A DNA stretch of 64,000 nt, taken from positions 194,141,468 through 194,205,467 of the forward strand of contig NC_058522.1 of the NCBI RefSeq assembly GCF_904849725.1, read 5' to 3'. Shown piece after piece: positions 21,130 to 33,403 of the stretch. The stretch is from Hordeum vulgare subsp. vulgare (lineage: Eukaryota; Streptophyta; Magnoliopsida; Poales; Poaceae). The translations under genes were made by a program, and so were the position numbers. The notes beneath the pieces are model-generated. The model was not told the DNA's origin and did not search any database. It saw only the letters and a list, made by a program, of their open reading frames with translations. Within the stretch, counting starts at the first letter, position 1; every line of letters starts with the position of its first letter.

Positions 21130-22946
21130 TGTTGGGGAACGTCGCACGGGAAATAAAAATTTTCCTACGCGCACGAAGACCTATCATGGTGATGTCCATC
21201 TACGAGATGGGATGTGTGATCTACCTACCCTTGTAGACCGTACAGCAGAAGCGTTAGTGAACGCGGTTGATGTAGTGGAACGTCCTCACGTCCCTCGATC
21301 CGCCCCGCGAACCGTCCCGCGATCAGTCCCACGATCTAGTGCCGAACGGACGGCACCTCCGCGTTCCGCACACGTACAGCTCGACGATGATCTTGGCCTT
21401 CTTGATCCAGCAAGAGAGACGGAGAGGTAGAAGAGTTCCCCGGCAGCGTGACGGCGCTCCGGAGGTTGGTGATGATCTCGTCTCAGCAGGGCTCCGCCCG
21501 AGCTCCGCAGAAACGCGATCTAGAGGTAAAACCATGGAGGTATGTGGTCGGGCTGCCGTAGCAAAGTTGTGTCAAATCAGCCCTAAAACCTCCGTATATA
21601 TAGGGGGAAGAGGGGGAGCCTTGCCTTGGGGTCCAAGGACCCCTAAGGGCTTCGGCCGAGCCAAGGGGGGCAGCCCTCCCCTTCCAAACCGAGTCCAACT
21701 AGGTTTGGAACGAGGAGTCCTTCCCCCTTTTCCCACCTCCTCTTTTTTTTTCTTTTCTCTTTGATTTTTCTTCCTATGGCGCATAGGGCTCTTTTGGGCT
21801 GTCCCACCAGCCCACTAAGGGCTGGTGCGCCACCCCAATGCCTATGGCTTCCCCGGGGTGGGTTGCCCCCCGGTGAACTCCCGGAACCCATTCGTCATTC
21901 CCGGTACATTCCCGGTAACTCCGAAAACCTTCCGGTAATCAAATGAGGTCATCCTATATATCAATCTTCGTTTCCGCACCATTCCGGAAACCCTCGTGAC
22001 GTCTGTGATCTCATGCGGGACTCCGAACAACATTCGGTAACCAACCATATAACTCAAATACGCATAAAACAACGTGGAACCTTAAGTGTGCAGACCCTGC
22101 TGGCTCGAGAACTATGTAGACATGACCCGAGAAACTCCTCGGTCAATATCCAATAGCGGGAGCTGGATGCCCATATTGGATCCTACATATTCTACGAAGA
22201 TCTTATCGTTTGAACCTCAGTGCCAAGGATTCATATAATCCCGTATGTCATTCCCTTTGTCCTTCGGTATGTTACTTGCCCGAGATTCGATCGTCAGTAT
22301 CCGTATACCTATTTCAATCTCGTTTACTGGCAAGTCTCTTTACTCGTTCCGTAATACAAGATCCCACAACTTACACTAAGTCACATTGCTTGCAAGGCTT
22401 GTGTGTGATGTTGTATTACCGAGTGGGCCCCGAGATACCTCTCCGTCACACGGAGTGACAAAGCCCAGTCTCGATCCATACTAACTCAACGAACACCTTT
22501 GGAGATACCTGTAGAGCATCTTTATAGTCACCCAGTTACGTTGCGACGTTTGATACACACAAAGTATTCCTCCGGTGTTAGTGAGTTGTATGATCTCATG
22601 GTTATAGGAACAAATACTTGACACGCAGAAAATAGTAGCAACAAAATGACACGATGAACATGCTACGTCTATTAGTTTGGGTCTAGTCCATCACGTGATT
22701 CTCCTAATGACGTGATCCAGTTATCAAGCAACAACACCTTGTTCATAATCAGAAGACACTGACTATCTTTGATCAACTGGCTAGCCAACTAGAGGCTTGC
22801 TAGGGACAGTGTTTTGTCTATGTATCCACACATGTAAATGAGTCTTCATTCAATACAATTATAGCATGGATAATAAACGATTATCCTGATACATGAATTA
22901 TAATAATAACTATATTTATTATTGCCTCTAGGGCATAATTCCAACA
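21130..22946 (-). repeat. 3' LTR of Copia1 (1817 bp)
   Basis: On the plus strand it begins TGTTGGGGAACGTCGCACGG and ends GGCATAATTCCAACA. It is the longer of the two LTRs: it retains about 480 bp (about 21720-22200) missing from the other. A TATA box (TATATATA at 21595-21602, read on the minus strand) lies at the usual BARE-1 promoter place. Confidence 0.95.
21595..21602 (-). promoter_or_regulatory. TATA box in Copia1 3' LTR
   Basis: TATATATA followed on the minus strand by ACGGAGG, matching the layout of the BARE-1 LTR promoter that drives the element's transcript. In this 3' LTR it would drive outward transcription to the left. Confidence 0.6.
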
Positions 22947-22962
22947 GTCTCCCACTTGCACT
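22947..22962 (-). other. Polypurine tract of Copia1
   Basis: The minus strand reads AGTGCAAGTGGGAGAC directly before the 3' LTR start. This is the usual plus-strand primer position. Confidence 0.75.
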
Positions 22963-22998
22963 AGAGTCAATAATCTAGCCCTCACATCATCATGCGAA

Positions 22999-25900
22999 TT
23001 ACATTGTAATAAATCTAACACCCATACAGTTCTGGTGTTGATCATGCTTTGCCCGTGGAAGAGGTTTCGTCAGCGGGTCTGCTACATTCAGATCCGTGTG
23101 CACTTTGCATATATTTACGTCCTCCCCTTCGACGTAGTCGCGGATGAGGTTGAAGCGTCGTTTGATGTGTCTGGACTTCTTGTTAAACCGTGGTTCCTTT
23201 GCTAAGGCAATGGCACCCGTATTGTCACAGAACTAGGTTATTGGATTCAGTGCGCTTGGCACCACTCCAAGATCCGTCATGAACTGCTTCATCCAGACAC
23301 CCTCCTTAGCCGCCTCCGAGGCAGCCATGTACTCTGCTTCACATGTAGAATCTGCTACGACGCTTTGCTTGGAACTGCACCTGCTTACCGCACCCCCATT
23401 AAGAATAAATTCGTATCCGGTTTGCGACTTAGAGTCGTCTGGATCTGTGTCAAAGCTTGCATCGATGTAACCTTTTACGGCGAGCTCTTCGTCACCTCCA
23501 TACACGAAAAACATCTCCTTAGTCCTTTTCGGGTACTTCAGGATATTCTTGACCGCCGTCCAGTGATCCACTCCTGGATTACTCTGGAACCTACCTGCCA
23601 TACTTATGGCCAGGCTAACGTTCGGTCTAGTTCATAGCATTGCATACATGATAGAACCTATGGCTGAAGCATAGGGGACGGTGCGCATATGCTCTCTATC
23701 CTCATCAGTTGCTGGGCACTGAGTCTTACTCACTCTCGTACCTTGTAAAACTGGCAAGAACCCTTTCTTGGACTGTTCCATTTTGAACCTCTTCAAAACT
23801 TTATCAAGGTATGTGCTTTGTGGAAGTCCTATTAGGCGTTTTGATCTATCCCTCTAGATCTTAATGCCTAGAATGTAAGCAGCTTCTCCTAGGTCCTTCA
23901 TAGAGAAACTTTTATTCAAGTAATCCTTTATGCTCTCCAAAAACTCTACATTGTTTCCAATCAGCAATATGTCATCCACATATAATATTAGAAACGCCAC
24001 AGAGCTCCCACTCACTTTCTTGTAAATACAAGATTCTCCAACCACTTGTATAAACCCAAATGCTTTGATCACCTCATCAAAGCGTTTGTTCCAACTCCGA
24101 GATGCTTGCCCCAGTCCATAAATGGATCGCTGGAGCTTGCACACCTTGTTAGCATTCTTAGGATCGACAAAACCTTCGGGTTGAATGATATACAACTCTT
24201 CCTTAAGGAAACTGTTAAGGAACGCCGTTTTTACATCCATATGCCAGATTTCATAATCGAAAAATGCAGCTATTGCTCACATGATTCTGACGGACTTAAG
24301 CATCGCTACGGGTGAGAATGTCTCATCGTAGTCAACTCCTTGAACTTGTGAAAAACCCTTTGCCACAAGTCGAGCTTTATAAACGGTCACATTGCCGTCA
24401 GCGTCCGTCTTCCTCTTAAAGATCCATTTGTTCTGAATACCTTGCGGCCCTCAGGCAGTACTTCCAAAGTCCACACTTTGTTCTCATACATGGATCCTAT
24501 CTCGGACTTCATGGCTTCTAGCCATTTGTTGGAATCTGGGCCCACCATTGCTTCTTCATAATTTGCAGGTTCATTGTTGTCGAACAACATGATTGATAAG
24601 ACAGGATTACTGTACCACTCCGGAGCAGCACGTGGTCTCGTCGACCTGTGTGGTTCGACAGAACTTGAACCGGAGTTTCATGATCATCATCATTAACTTC
24701 CTCCTCAACCGGCGTCGCAACAACACAGGTTTCCCCTTGCCCTGCGCCATCATCCAGAGGGATGAGAGGTTCGACAACCTCGTCAAGTTCTATCTTCCTC
24801 CCACTTAATTCTCTCGAGAGAAACTCCTTCTCGAGAAAAGCTCCGTTTTTAGCAACAAACACTTTGCCCTCGGATTTGAGATAGAAGGTGTACCCAACTG
24901 TCTCTTTTGGGTAACCTATGAAGATGCACTTTTCCGCTTTGGGTTCCAGCTTTTCAGGCTGAAGCTTTTTGACATAAGCATCACATCCCCAAACTTTAAG
25001 AAACGACAACTTTGGTCTTTTGCCACACCACAGTTCGTATGGTGTCGTCTCAACGGATTTTGATGGTGCCCTATTTAAAGTGAATGCAGTTGTTTCTAAT
25101 GCATAGCCCCAAAACGATAACGGAAAATCGGTAAGAGACATCATAGATCGCACCATCTCTAATAAAGTACGATTACGACGTTCGGACACACCATTACGTT
25201 GTGGTGTTCCAGGCGGTGTCAACTGTGAAATAATTCCACATTGTCTTAAGTGAGCACCAAACTCGAAACTCAGATATTCACCCCCACGATCAGACCGTAG
25301 GAACTTGATCTTCTTGTTACGATGATTTTCAACTTCACTCTAAAATTGCTTGAACTTTTCAAATGTTTCAGACTTGTGCTTCATTAAGTAGACATAACCA
25401 TATCTACTTAAATCGTCAGTTAAGGTGAGAAAATAACGATATCCGCCGCGTGCCTCTACGCTCATCGGACCACATACATCGCTATGTATGATTTCCAAAA
25501 AGTCACTTGCACGCTCCATTGTTCCGGAGAACGGAGTTTTAGTCATCTTGCCCATGAGGCATGGTTCGCACGTGTCAAGTGAATCAAAGTCAAGTGACTG
25601 CAAAAGTCCATCGGCATGGAGTTTCTTCATGCGCTTTACACCAATATGACCTAAGCGGCAGTGCCACAAAAATATGGCGCTATCATTGTTAACTCTAACT
25701 CTTTTGGTCTCAATGTTATGTATGTGTGTATCACTATCAAGATTCAATATGAACAATCCTCTCACATTGGGTGCATGACCGTAAAAGATGTTACTCATAG
25801 AAATAGAACAACCATTATTCTCTGACTTAAAAGAGTAACCGTCTCGCAATAAACAAGATCCAGATATAATGTTCATGCTCAACGCAGGCACTAAATAACA

Positions 25901-26977
25901 ATGATTCAAGTTCATAACTAATCCTGATGGTAACTGAAGTGAAACTGTGCCGACGGTGATTGCATCAACCTTGGAACCATTTCCTACGCGCATCGTCACT
26001 TCATATTTCGCCAGCCTTCGTCTATTCCGCAGTTCCTGTTTCGAGTTGCAAATATGAGCAACAGAACCGGTATCGAATACCCAGGCACTACTACGAGAGC
26101 CGGTTAAGTACACATCAATAACATGTATATCAAATATACCTGATTTTTCTCTGGCCGCCTTCTTATCAGCCAGATACTTGGGGCAATTGCGCTTCCAGTG
26201 ACCCATACCCTTGCAATAGTAACACTCTGTTTCAGGCTTAGGTCCAGCTTTGGGTTTCTTCGTCGGATTGGCAACAGGCTTGCCGCTCTTCTTTGATTTA
26301 CCCTTCTTGCCTTTGCCGTTTCTCTTGAAACTAGTGGTCTTATTCACCATCAACACTTGATGTTCTTTACGGAGTTCAGACTCTGCGACTTTCAGCATCG
26401 CAAACAACTCGCCGGGTGACTTGTTCATCCCTTGCATGTTGTAGTTCAACACAAAGCCTTTATAGCTTGGCGGCAGTGATTGAAGGATTATGTCAGTGAT
26501 AGCCTCTTGCGGGAGTTCAATCCCTAGCTCAGCTAGACGGTTTGAGTACCCAGACATTTTGAGCACATGTTCACTGACAAACGAGTTCTCCTCCATTTTG
26601 CAAGCATAGAATTTATCGGAGGTCTCATACCTCTCTATCCGGGCGTTCTTCTGAAAGATAAACTTCAACTCCTGGAACATCTCAAATGCTCCATGACGCT
26701 CAAAGCGACGTTGAAGTCCCGGTTCTAAGCCATACAAGACTGCACATTGAACTACTGAGTAGTCCTCCTTACGTGCTAACCAAGCGTTCTTAACATCCTG
26801 ATCAGCCGTAGTGGGTGGTTCATCTCCTAGTGCAGCATTAAGGACATAATCCTTCTTCCCAGCTTGTAAAATTAGCTTAAGATTACGAGCCCAGTCTACA
26901 AAGTTGCTTCCATCATCTTTCAACTTAGCTTTCTCTAGGAACGTATTAAAATTTAGGGTGACTGTCGCGTGAGCCAT
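22999..26977 (-). pseudogene. Copia1 gag-pol polyprotein (Angela/BARE type), nearly intact
   Basis: Begins ATG at 26977 (MAHATVTLNFNTFLEKAKLK). Domains: capsid (residues 1-230), zinc knuckle CYYCKGMGHWKRNC (about 255), protease WVFDTGSVAHIC (about 300), integrase zinc region HCRLGH (about 435), integrase core HSDVCGPM (about 500) to about 24950, RT with LYVDDILL (about 23970), RNase H with the DNTGAIALAK region near 23200. Breaks: TAG at 25340-25342 replacing a glutamine-type codon; a frameshift at about 24600-24660; another near 24400; stops near 24240-24270, 23854 and 23640; TAG near 23233. The end is TAA at 22999-23001. It makes the virus-like particle, enzymes and integrase of the element; this copy would need help in trans. 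Confidence 0.9.
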
Positions 26978-28215
26978 GATCTACAACACAAATATATTCA
27001 AAGTGGACTTAGACTACGTTCAAGATAATTAGATTTTAACTTAATCAAATTACTCGCTAAACTCCCACTCAAAAAGTACATCTCTCTAGTCATTTGAGTG
27101 GTTCATGATCCACTTACACTAGCTCAAGTCCGACCATCATGTGAGTTGAGCATAGTTTCAGTGGTAAGCATCCCCATGCTAATCATATCATCTATATGAT
27201 TCATGATCAACCTTTCGGTCTCATGTGTTCCGAGGCCTTGTCTGCACATGCTAGGCTCGTCAAGCTTAACCCGAGTGTTCCGCGTGCGCAACTGTTTTTC
27301 ACCCGTTGTATGTGAACGTTGAGTCTATCACACCCGATCATCACGTGGTGTCTCGAAACGACGAACTATAGCAACGGTGCACAGTCGGGGAGAACACAAT
27401 TTCGTCTTGAAATTTTAGTGAGAGATCACCTCATAATGCTACCGTCGTTCTAAGCAAAATAAGGTGCATAAAAGGATTAACATCACATGCAATTCATAAG
27501 TGACATGATATGGCCATCATCACGTGCTCCTTGATCTCCATCACCAAAGCACCGGCACGATCTTCTTTGTCACCGGCGCCACACCATGATCTCCATCAAC
27601 GTGTCGCCATCGGGGTTGTCGTGCTACTCATGCTATTACTACTAAAGCTACATCCTAGCAAAATATTAAACGCATCTGCAAGCACAAACGTTAGTATAAA
27701 GACAACCCTATGGCTCCTGCCGGTTGCCGTACCATCGACGTGCAAGTCGATATTATCTATTACAACATAATCATCTTATACATCCAATATATCACATCAC
27801 ATCGTTGGCCATATCACATCACAAGCATACCCTGCAAAAACAAGTTAGACGTCCTTTAATTTTGTTGTTGCATGTTTTACGTGGTGACCATGGGTATCTA
27901 GTAGGATCACATCTTACTTACGCAAACACCACAACGGTGATATATGAGTTGCTACTTAACCTCATCCAAGGACCTCCTCGGTCAAATCTGATTCAACTAA
28001 AGTTGGAGAAAATGACACTCGGCAGTCATCTTGGAGCAACGAAGTTACTCGTAGCGATGAAACCAGTCTCTCATAAGCGTACGAGTAATGTCGGTCCGAG
28101 CCGCTTCGATCCAACAATACCGCGGAACCAAGAAAAGACTAAGGAGGGCAGCAAAACACACATCACCGCCCACAAAAACTTTTGTGTTCTACTCGAGAAG
28201 ACATCTACGCATGTA
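26978..28215 (-). other. Untranslated leader of Copia1
   Basis: About 1.2 kb between primer site and gag ATG. No gene: only chance frames. A long structured leader is typical of BARE-1, where it holds packaging and dimerisation signals. Confidence 0.7.
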
Positions 28216-28232
28216 CCTAGCTCATGATGCCA
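28216..28232 (-). other. Primer-binding site of Copia1
   Basis: Minus strand TGGCATCATGAGCTAGG directly inside the 5' LTR, a variant of the initiator-methionine tRNA site TGGTATCAGAGC used by BARE-like Copia elements. Confidence 0.8.
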
Positions 28233-28233
28233 C

Positions 28234-29570
28234 TGTTGGGGAACGTCGCATGGGAAACAAAAAATTTCCTACGCGCACGAAGACCTATCATGGTGATGTC
28301 CATCTACGAGAGGGGATGTGTGATCTACGTACCCTTGTAGACCGTACAGCAGAACCGTTAGTGAACGCGGTTGATGTAGTGGAACGTCCTCACGTCCCTC
28401 GATCCACCCCGCGAACCGTCCCGCGATCAGTCCCACGATCTAGTGCCGAACGGACGGCACCTCCGCGTTCAGCACACGTACAGCTCAACGATGATCTCGG
28501 CCTTCTTGATCCAGCAAGAGAGACAGAGAGGTAGAAGAGTTCCCCGGCAGCGTGATTGCACTCCGGAGGTTGGTGATGATCTCATCTCAGCAGGGCTCCG
28601 GCCGAGCTCCGCAGAAACGTGATCTAGAGGTAAAACCGTGGAGATATGTGGTCGGGCTGCCATAGCAAAGTTGTGTCAAATCAGCCCTAAAACCTCCGTA
28701 TATATAGGGGGAAGAGGGGGAGCCTTGCCTTGGGGTCCAAGGACCCATAAGGGCTTCGTCCGAGCCAAGGGGGGCAGCCCTCCCCTTCCAAACCGAGTCC
28801 AACTAGGTTTGGAAGAAGGAGTCCAACTATCGTTTGAACCTCGGTGCCAAGGATTCATATAATCCCGTATGTCATTCCCTTTGTCCTTCGGTATGTTACT
28901 TGCCCGAGATTCGATCGTCAGTATCCCTATACCTATTTCAATCTCGTTTACCGGCAAGTCTCTTTAATCGTTCCATAATACAAGATCCCGCAACTTACAC
29001 TAAGTCACATTGCTTGCAAGGCTTGTGTGTGATGTTGTATTACCGAGTGGGCCCCGAGATACCTCTCCGTCACACGGAGTGACAAATCCCAGTCTCGATC
29101 CATACTAACTCAACGAACACCTTTGGAGATACCTGTAGAGGATCTTTATAGTCACCCAGTTACATTGCGACGTTTGATACACACAAAGTATTCCTCCGGT
29201 GTTAGTGAGTTATATGATCTCATGGTCATAGGAACAAATACTTGACACGCAGAAAACAGTAGCAACAAAATGACACGATCAACATGCTACGTCTATTAGT
29301 TTGGGTCTAGTTCATCACGTGATTCTCCTAATGACATGATCCAGTTATCAAGCAACAACACCTTGTTTATAATTAGAAGACACTGACTATCTTTGATCAA
29401 CTGGCTAGCCAACTAGAGGCTTGCTAGGGACAGTGTTTTGTCTTTGTATCCACACATGTAAATGAGTCTTCATTCAATGCAATTATAGCATGGATAATAA
29501 ACGATTATCTTGATACAGGAATTATAATAATAACTATATTTATTATTGCCTCTAGGTCATAATTCCAACA
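28234..29570 (-). repeat. 5' LTR of Copia1 (1337 bp, internally deleted)
   Basis: Plus strand starts TGTTGGGGAACGTCGCATGG and ends TCATAATTCCAACA. Relative to the 3' LTR it lacks about 480 bp, the joint being near 28825 where GGAGTCC is followed by a TATCGTTTGAACC stretch. The TATA box at 28699-28706 remains, but on the minus strand the deleted part lies upstream of it, so upstream promoter sequence is lost. Confidence 0.95.
28699..28706 (-). promoter_or_regulatory. TATA box in Copia1 5' LTR
   Basis: TATATATA on the minus strand, in the same context as in the other LTR. This one would drive the genomic transcript of the element. Confidence 0.6.
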
Positions 29571-30027
29571 TGCAAACCCTAGCTTACCTGCTATAAAGAG
29601 ACAACCTACCCCTGCCTAATCTGGCCAAACCTAACCCATCCTCGAAATCCGTGCAATTGAACCCTAGTTGCCGCCTCCAGTCACTCCATGTGCATCCACC
29701 TCCCATGCTAGGGCTTGCCAAGCCCATTCACGGCCCGACCGGGCCCGCAGCCGTCACCGCTCCACGGACCTGGAGCTCCTCGCACCCGCAACCGTTCGAG
29801 GGGAGGAGCCCCACGATCCAGTGCCGCTGATGGTGCCTCGCCACTCTGGTGACTGGAGCCGCCGCTGGCGACCAACACCAAGGAGAGTCGTGCCATCCTC
29901 GACGCGCCCTCTTCTCCATTTTGTTTCCTCTAGCTTCTCCTATTTCTCACCGCATTTTCTCTCTCCATTTCTCTTGGAGAGGAACCACCGGATCTCGCCT
30001 TGGATCCGCCTCCATCTTGCCATTCCC
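29571..30027 (+). repeat. Gypsy fragment E, second part
   Basis: Continues E after Copia1: TGCAAACCCTAGC follows the duplicated TGCAA. It is GC-rich, with chance open frames on both strands (29668-30045 plus; 29708-29919 minus) and ends in a CTTCTCC/TTTCTC-rich stretch. No gene recognised. It ends at TTCCC, the target duplication of Copia2. Confidence 0.6.
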
Positions 30028-31277
30028 TGTTGGGTTCTATTGTAGGTGCATTGCATGTGAATTAGAAAATTTCAACGGGCAGAACATCCAAGAACATGCT
30101 ACAGAGATGGATCACTTATTATTACCACTAGACGTGTAGTGCCGTGCAGCGGAAGTAGAGTTGGGGCAGCATGTCCACGTGGTCCACTCCTCTTCGTCCG
30201 ATCTCCCTTGAGCAGCCGGTCGCCGGATCGTCTCCCTCGAATAGCCGGTTGCCGGATCCCACGTACAGGTTAACCAGAGCGGCGCAGGTGCACCACCTCT
30301 AACGGTATCCAGGCGTGCAGGAGGAACACCGTGTGACGAAGTGCTAGGTCCGGAATGCACAGTTGGCGGCGGCGAGTGGAGGTGGCTAGGTGAAACACAT
30401 GTACAACCCTAATGACAGCGTTGAAGCAATCAATCGAATAAGTGTGCTGCACCTCCACTATATATAGGAGTCCGTTGCAGGCTCAACTCTTGTGCCTCGC
30501 ATGGACCCTAAAGCACACGTGTTCCTTCCCTTAAGCGCGCGACCTTTAGGTTCTTGTTCACTTGGTCGCGAGTCGGACCACATCCGACTCAGCTAGTCGG
30601 CAGTGTCCTCTAGCAAGGCGTACCGACTCCATGTGTCCCATGAAGATGGTTAGGCGAACCTGTACTTCATACTTTTGTTCACTTTTCCACACGATATACG
30701 TTGTCGTGCTCAAGGCGACAAGGTCATCCTTGTTGGTGCCCGACCTCTTTCTCGTTTCGGTGAAACTGACCAACATTCGGATTATCTCATAATCCTCATC
30801 GCATGTCCATGCTTATGCATCTCAAATCACCCGAGGGGCCGAGAGTATATCTCTCCTAGTCGGTGGGGAAAATCTTATCTTGCTCGACCACGTATCGCAG
30901 CATGGGCCTGGACAAGCCCGAAACCTACCTTTGTAACTACCTAGTTAGAGAGTAGCGTTTGGTCAGCCCAAAGCAAGTCTGTGACCATCCTGAGTGCATG
31001 TGCCAGCTCAGGTCTTAGGACATAGAACACATGTTGTACTAGAGACTCACAAATGACCTATCGCTGCGTCTCATAGTTGGGTTTGTCCAACTCAGACCTT
31101 ATCTTGACTGGGATCCCACTACATATCCAATGGTACATGGTTAGTGACACCGGACCATCCATCGTATCATATGCCAGTCTAGTTGGTTGCGCATCCACAC
31201 AACTCTTCCGACTAGGGAACATTTAGGACTGTCATCGTACAATGTATAGTCTCACAAACAAGTTACGTACTTGTTAA
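30028..31277 (-). repeat. 3' LTR of Copia2, truncated
   Basis: Plus strand starts TGTTGGGTTCTATTGTAGGT and follows the other LTR to ACAAGTTACGTACTTGTTAA, then diverges into gag-pol sequence. The last about 85 bp present in 33404-34738 are lost. A TATATATA box lies at 30459-30466. Confidence 0.85.
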
Positions 31278-31278
31278 A

Positions 31279-32182
31279 ATACCCAAGAGCTACTTGGTAT
31301 GTCAGGAAGGTAAATGTCTATAACATATGTAACAAGTGTACCTTTGCGTGAAGAAGCAACTCCGGCCTTCTTGCCATGCTCAACAAGCGACTTGCTACAG
31401 TTCCTCTTCTAGTGACCAGCTTCATTGCAATGATAGCAAATGGTCTTTGAGTTCAGTCCACACTCTGGCTCAACGGTGGAGACAACCTTCTCCGTGCCCT
31501 TTGCCTTACCCTTTTTCTTGGACCAACTCTTCTTGAACTTTGCCGAGTTCTGCACCATCTACACTTGATGCACGCCTTTCTTAATATCTTGCTCTGCCAC
31601 CTTGAGCATCCCATGCAATTCAGTGAGATTCTTATCCATGCCATGCATCTGATAGTTCGAGATGAACGTCCCATAGCTATCTGGAAGAGAAACCATAACT
31701 GCTTCAGTAGCCAGCTTATCCGAGACAGGGAAGCCCAAACGATCCAAAGCTTGCACGTATCCGATCATCTTGATCACATGGGAGCTTAGTGGATCACATT
31801 CCTTCAACTTACAATCCATCAAGGATCGCCAGACGTTGAAACTTTCGGTCCTAGCCTGCACCTGCGACATGCTCTTGAGACTCTCGATCATATCGAAAGA
31901 CACAATGTCTTTCAAATGTTGTTGCAAATCGAGATTCATACAAGCCAGCATGACGCAGCTGATCTCGTTTGATTCATCAACGAGTTCATGGTAGGCATTC
32001 TTGGTTGTGGCATTAGCATTATCGGTAGGTACCTCTAGAAGTGGATCCTCTAGAATATGTTCCTTTTTATCGTGCTTGAGAACAATTCTCAGATTTCTAT
32101 ACTAGGTCCTAAAGTTTATTCCATTTAGTTTATCCTTTTGCAGAATTGATCTCAATAATTTTTTTTGACCATGTGGTGCCAT
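31279..32182 (-). pseudogene. Copia2 gag with the start of protease
   Basis: ATG at 32182 (MAPHGQKK), capsid region through GMDKNLTELHGMLKVAEQDI (about 31580-31640), a zinc knuckle CYHCNEAGH-KRNC near 31385-31430, then VIDIYLP and SSSWVF where the protease DTG motif should follow but the LTR begins. Stops are TAG in place of a tryptophan-type codon near 32107, one at 31559, and one inside the knuckle. The same capsid, knuckle and VIDIYL order is seen in Copia1. Non-functional. Confidence 0.8.
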
Positions 32183-33385
32183 TGATCTACAACAGAAAAT
32201 ATGCAATCACTAAGCAATTTGTTTATGTAGAGTAATTCAAGCCTTAAATAGAACTACTCCCACTGAAATCGGCATCCCTCCGCAAACTCTCAATGATTTA
32301 GGATGTGTCTAGAGGGAGCGACTAGTGAGCTTTAGCATCACTGCTAGCCAACTTGCCTATTCGGTAAGCAACACCTTGCTAATCGTATCTCTATACAACT
32401 CCTCTCGGTCGGGTAGCTATCTTATACCCCGGCTGCCAACCTTCTTTGCCACAAGGCCCAAAACCGTTTTGATAACTATGTAAAGTTAATCTGATGCAGT
32501 GCATGTTCGTGCCCGACACGAACCCTCTAGTTCAAGGACACCTAGTAGCACCTCAATTTTATGAGCCCACCACTAGATGTACTTGACGTGCGAAGGTGCA
32601 ACATCCGGAATTGAAATGTGATTGATATTAACGAGGGATCTTTCTACAATCTAACATGCATAGAAAAAAGAAGCAATATCAATCACATATAAACATAAAT
32701 ATGTGAACTAGTATGCCTCCTTCATGGACGTCCTTCCTGGCCGGCTCCAACTTCGATTGTCTGGGCAGAACTCCATCCTGTTCATCACTCCGGGACGCCA
32801 AAGCCTTGAATTTGATATCTGTCCTCGAACTACTACAACTAGTAATGAATTTCCACAAAATCACAAGTAAACATGCAGGCCGTTATACAATAAAATGACA
32901 ACACTTTGGCTCCTTTCGGTTGACAATCATGACACGCAAGTCATGCTAAATTACACACATGCATCACATACATATGAGCCATACTATTCACATCAAACCT
33001 ACAAAGCAAACATATGCATAGAATCGCACTCTGCCAGTTTGTGTGATCATGTACGAAATACACGGCGCTATGCACACGGCGGATCACAGATCGTATTTGT
33101 ACTCCGATGACGTCGAATTTTCTGATCTGACCGATCTTATCGATCATCGCGAACCCGAATCAGATTTATGTTTCACTATTAATCCCGGCGGCGGAAACCG
33201 ACCGGTAGGGGTAGGTTGTGTCATGACCTCATCGATTCCGATTGACAGAAAACATCGCCTCAACGATCCCTATGTGCAGTTGATCTCATCAACTGTGCAC
33301 ATAGCCGATGTCAAGAACGACGACGGATCTCATCAGCTGCCTCCGAATATCAAATATGCATCCGATCGGAAACCAAAACCAGTAG
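32183..33385 (-). other. Untranslated leader of Copia2
   Basis: About 1.2 kb between primer site and gag start; no gene seen. An open frame on the opposite strand (33043-33429) has no recognisable domain. Confidence 0.6.
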
Positions 33386-33402
33386 TAGAGGCTCTAATGC
33401 CA
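33386..33402 (-). other. Primer-binding site of Copia2
   Basis: Minus strand ATGGCATTAGAGCCTCTAC directly inside the LTR, a variant of the initiator-methionine tRNA site. Confidence 0.75.
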
Positions 33403-33403
33403 T

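Larger units (their letters stand above)
21130..29570 (-). mobile_element. Copia1: full-length BARE-1/Angela/WIS-type Copia element
   Basis: 8441 bp bounded by perfect 5-bp target duplications TGCAA (21125-21129 and 29571-29575). Minus-strand order: 5' LTR (28234-29570), primer site TGGCATCATGAGC, leader, gag, protease, integrase, RT, RNase H, polypurine tract, 3' LTR (21130-22946). Integrase before RT is the Copia order. LTR and protein sequences are those I know from BARE-1/Angela/WIS of wheat and barley. Over the 741 bp shared at the LTR ends I count about 22 substitutions, about 3 percent; at 1.3e-8 per site per year that is roughly 1.1 million years (estimate by eye). Confidence 0.95.

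Noticed and set aside
29668..30045. 125-codon plus-strand ORF as a host gene
   Set aside because: No domain; lies in the GC-rich part of a gypsy LTR interrupted by Copia insertions, with overlapping frames on the other strand.
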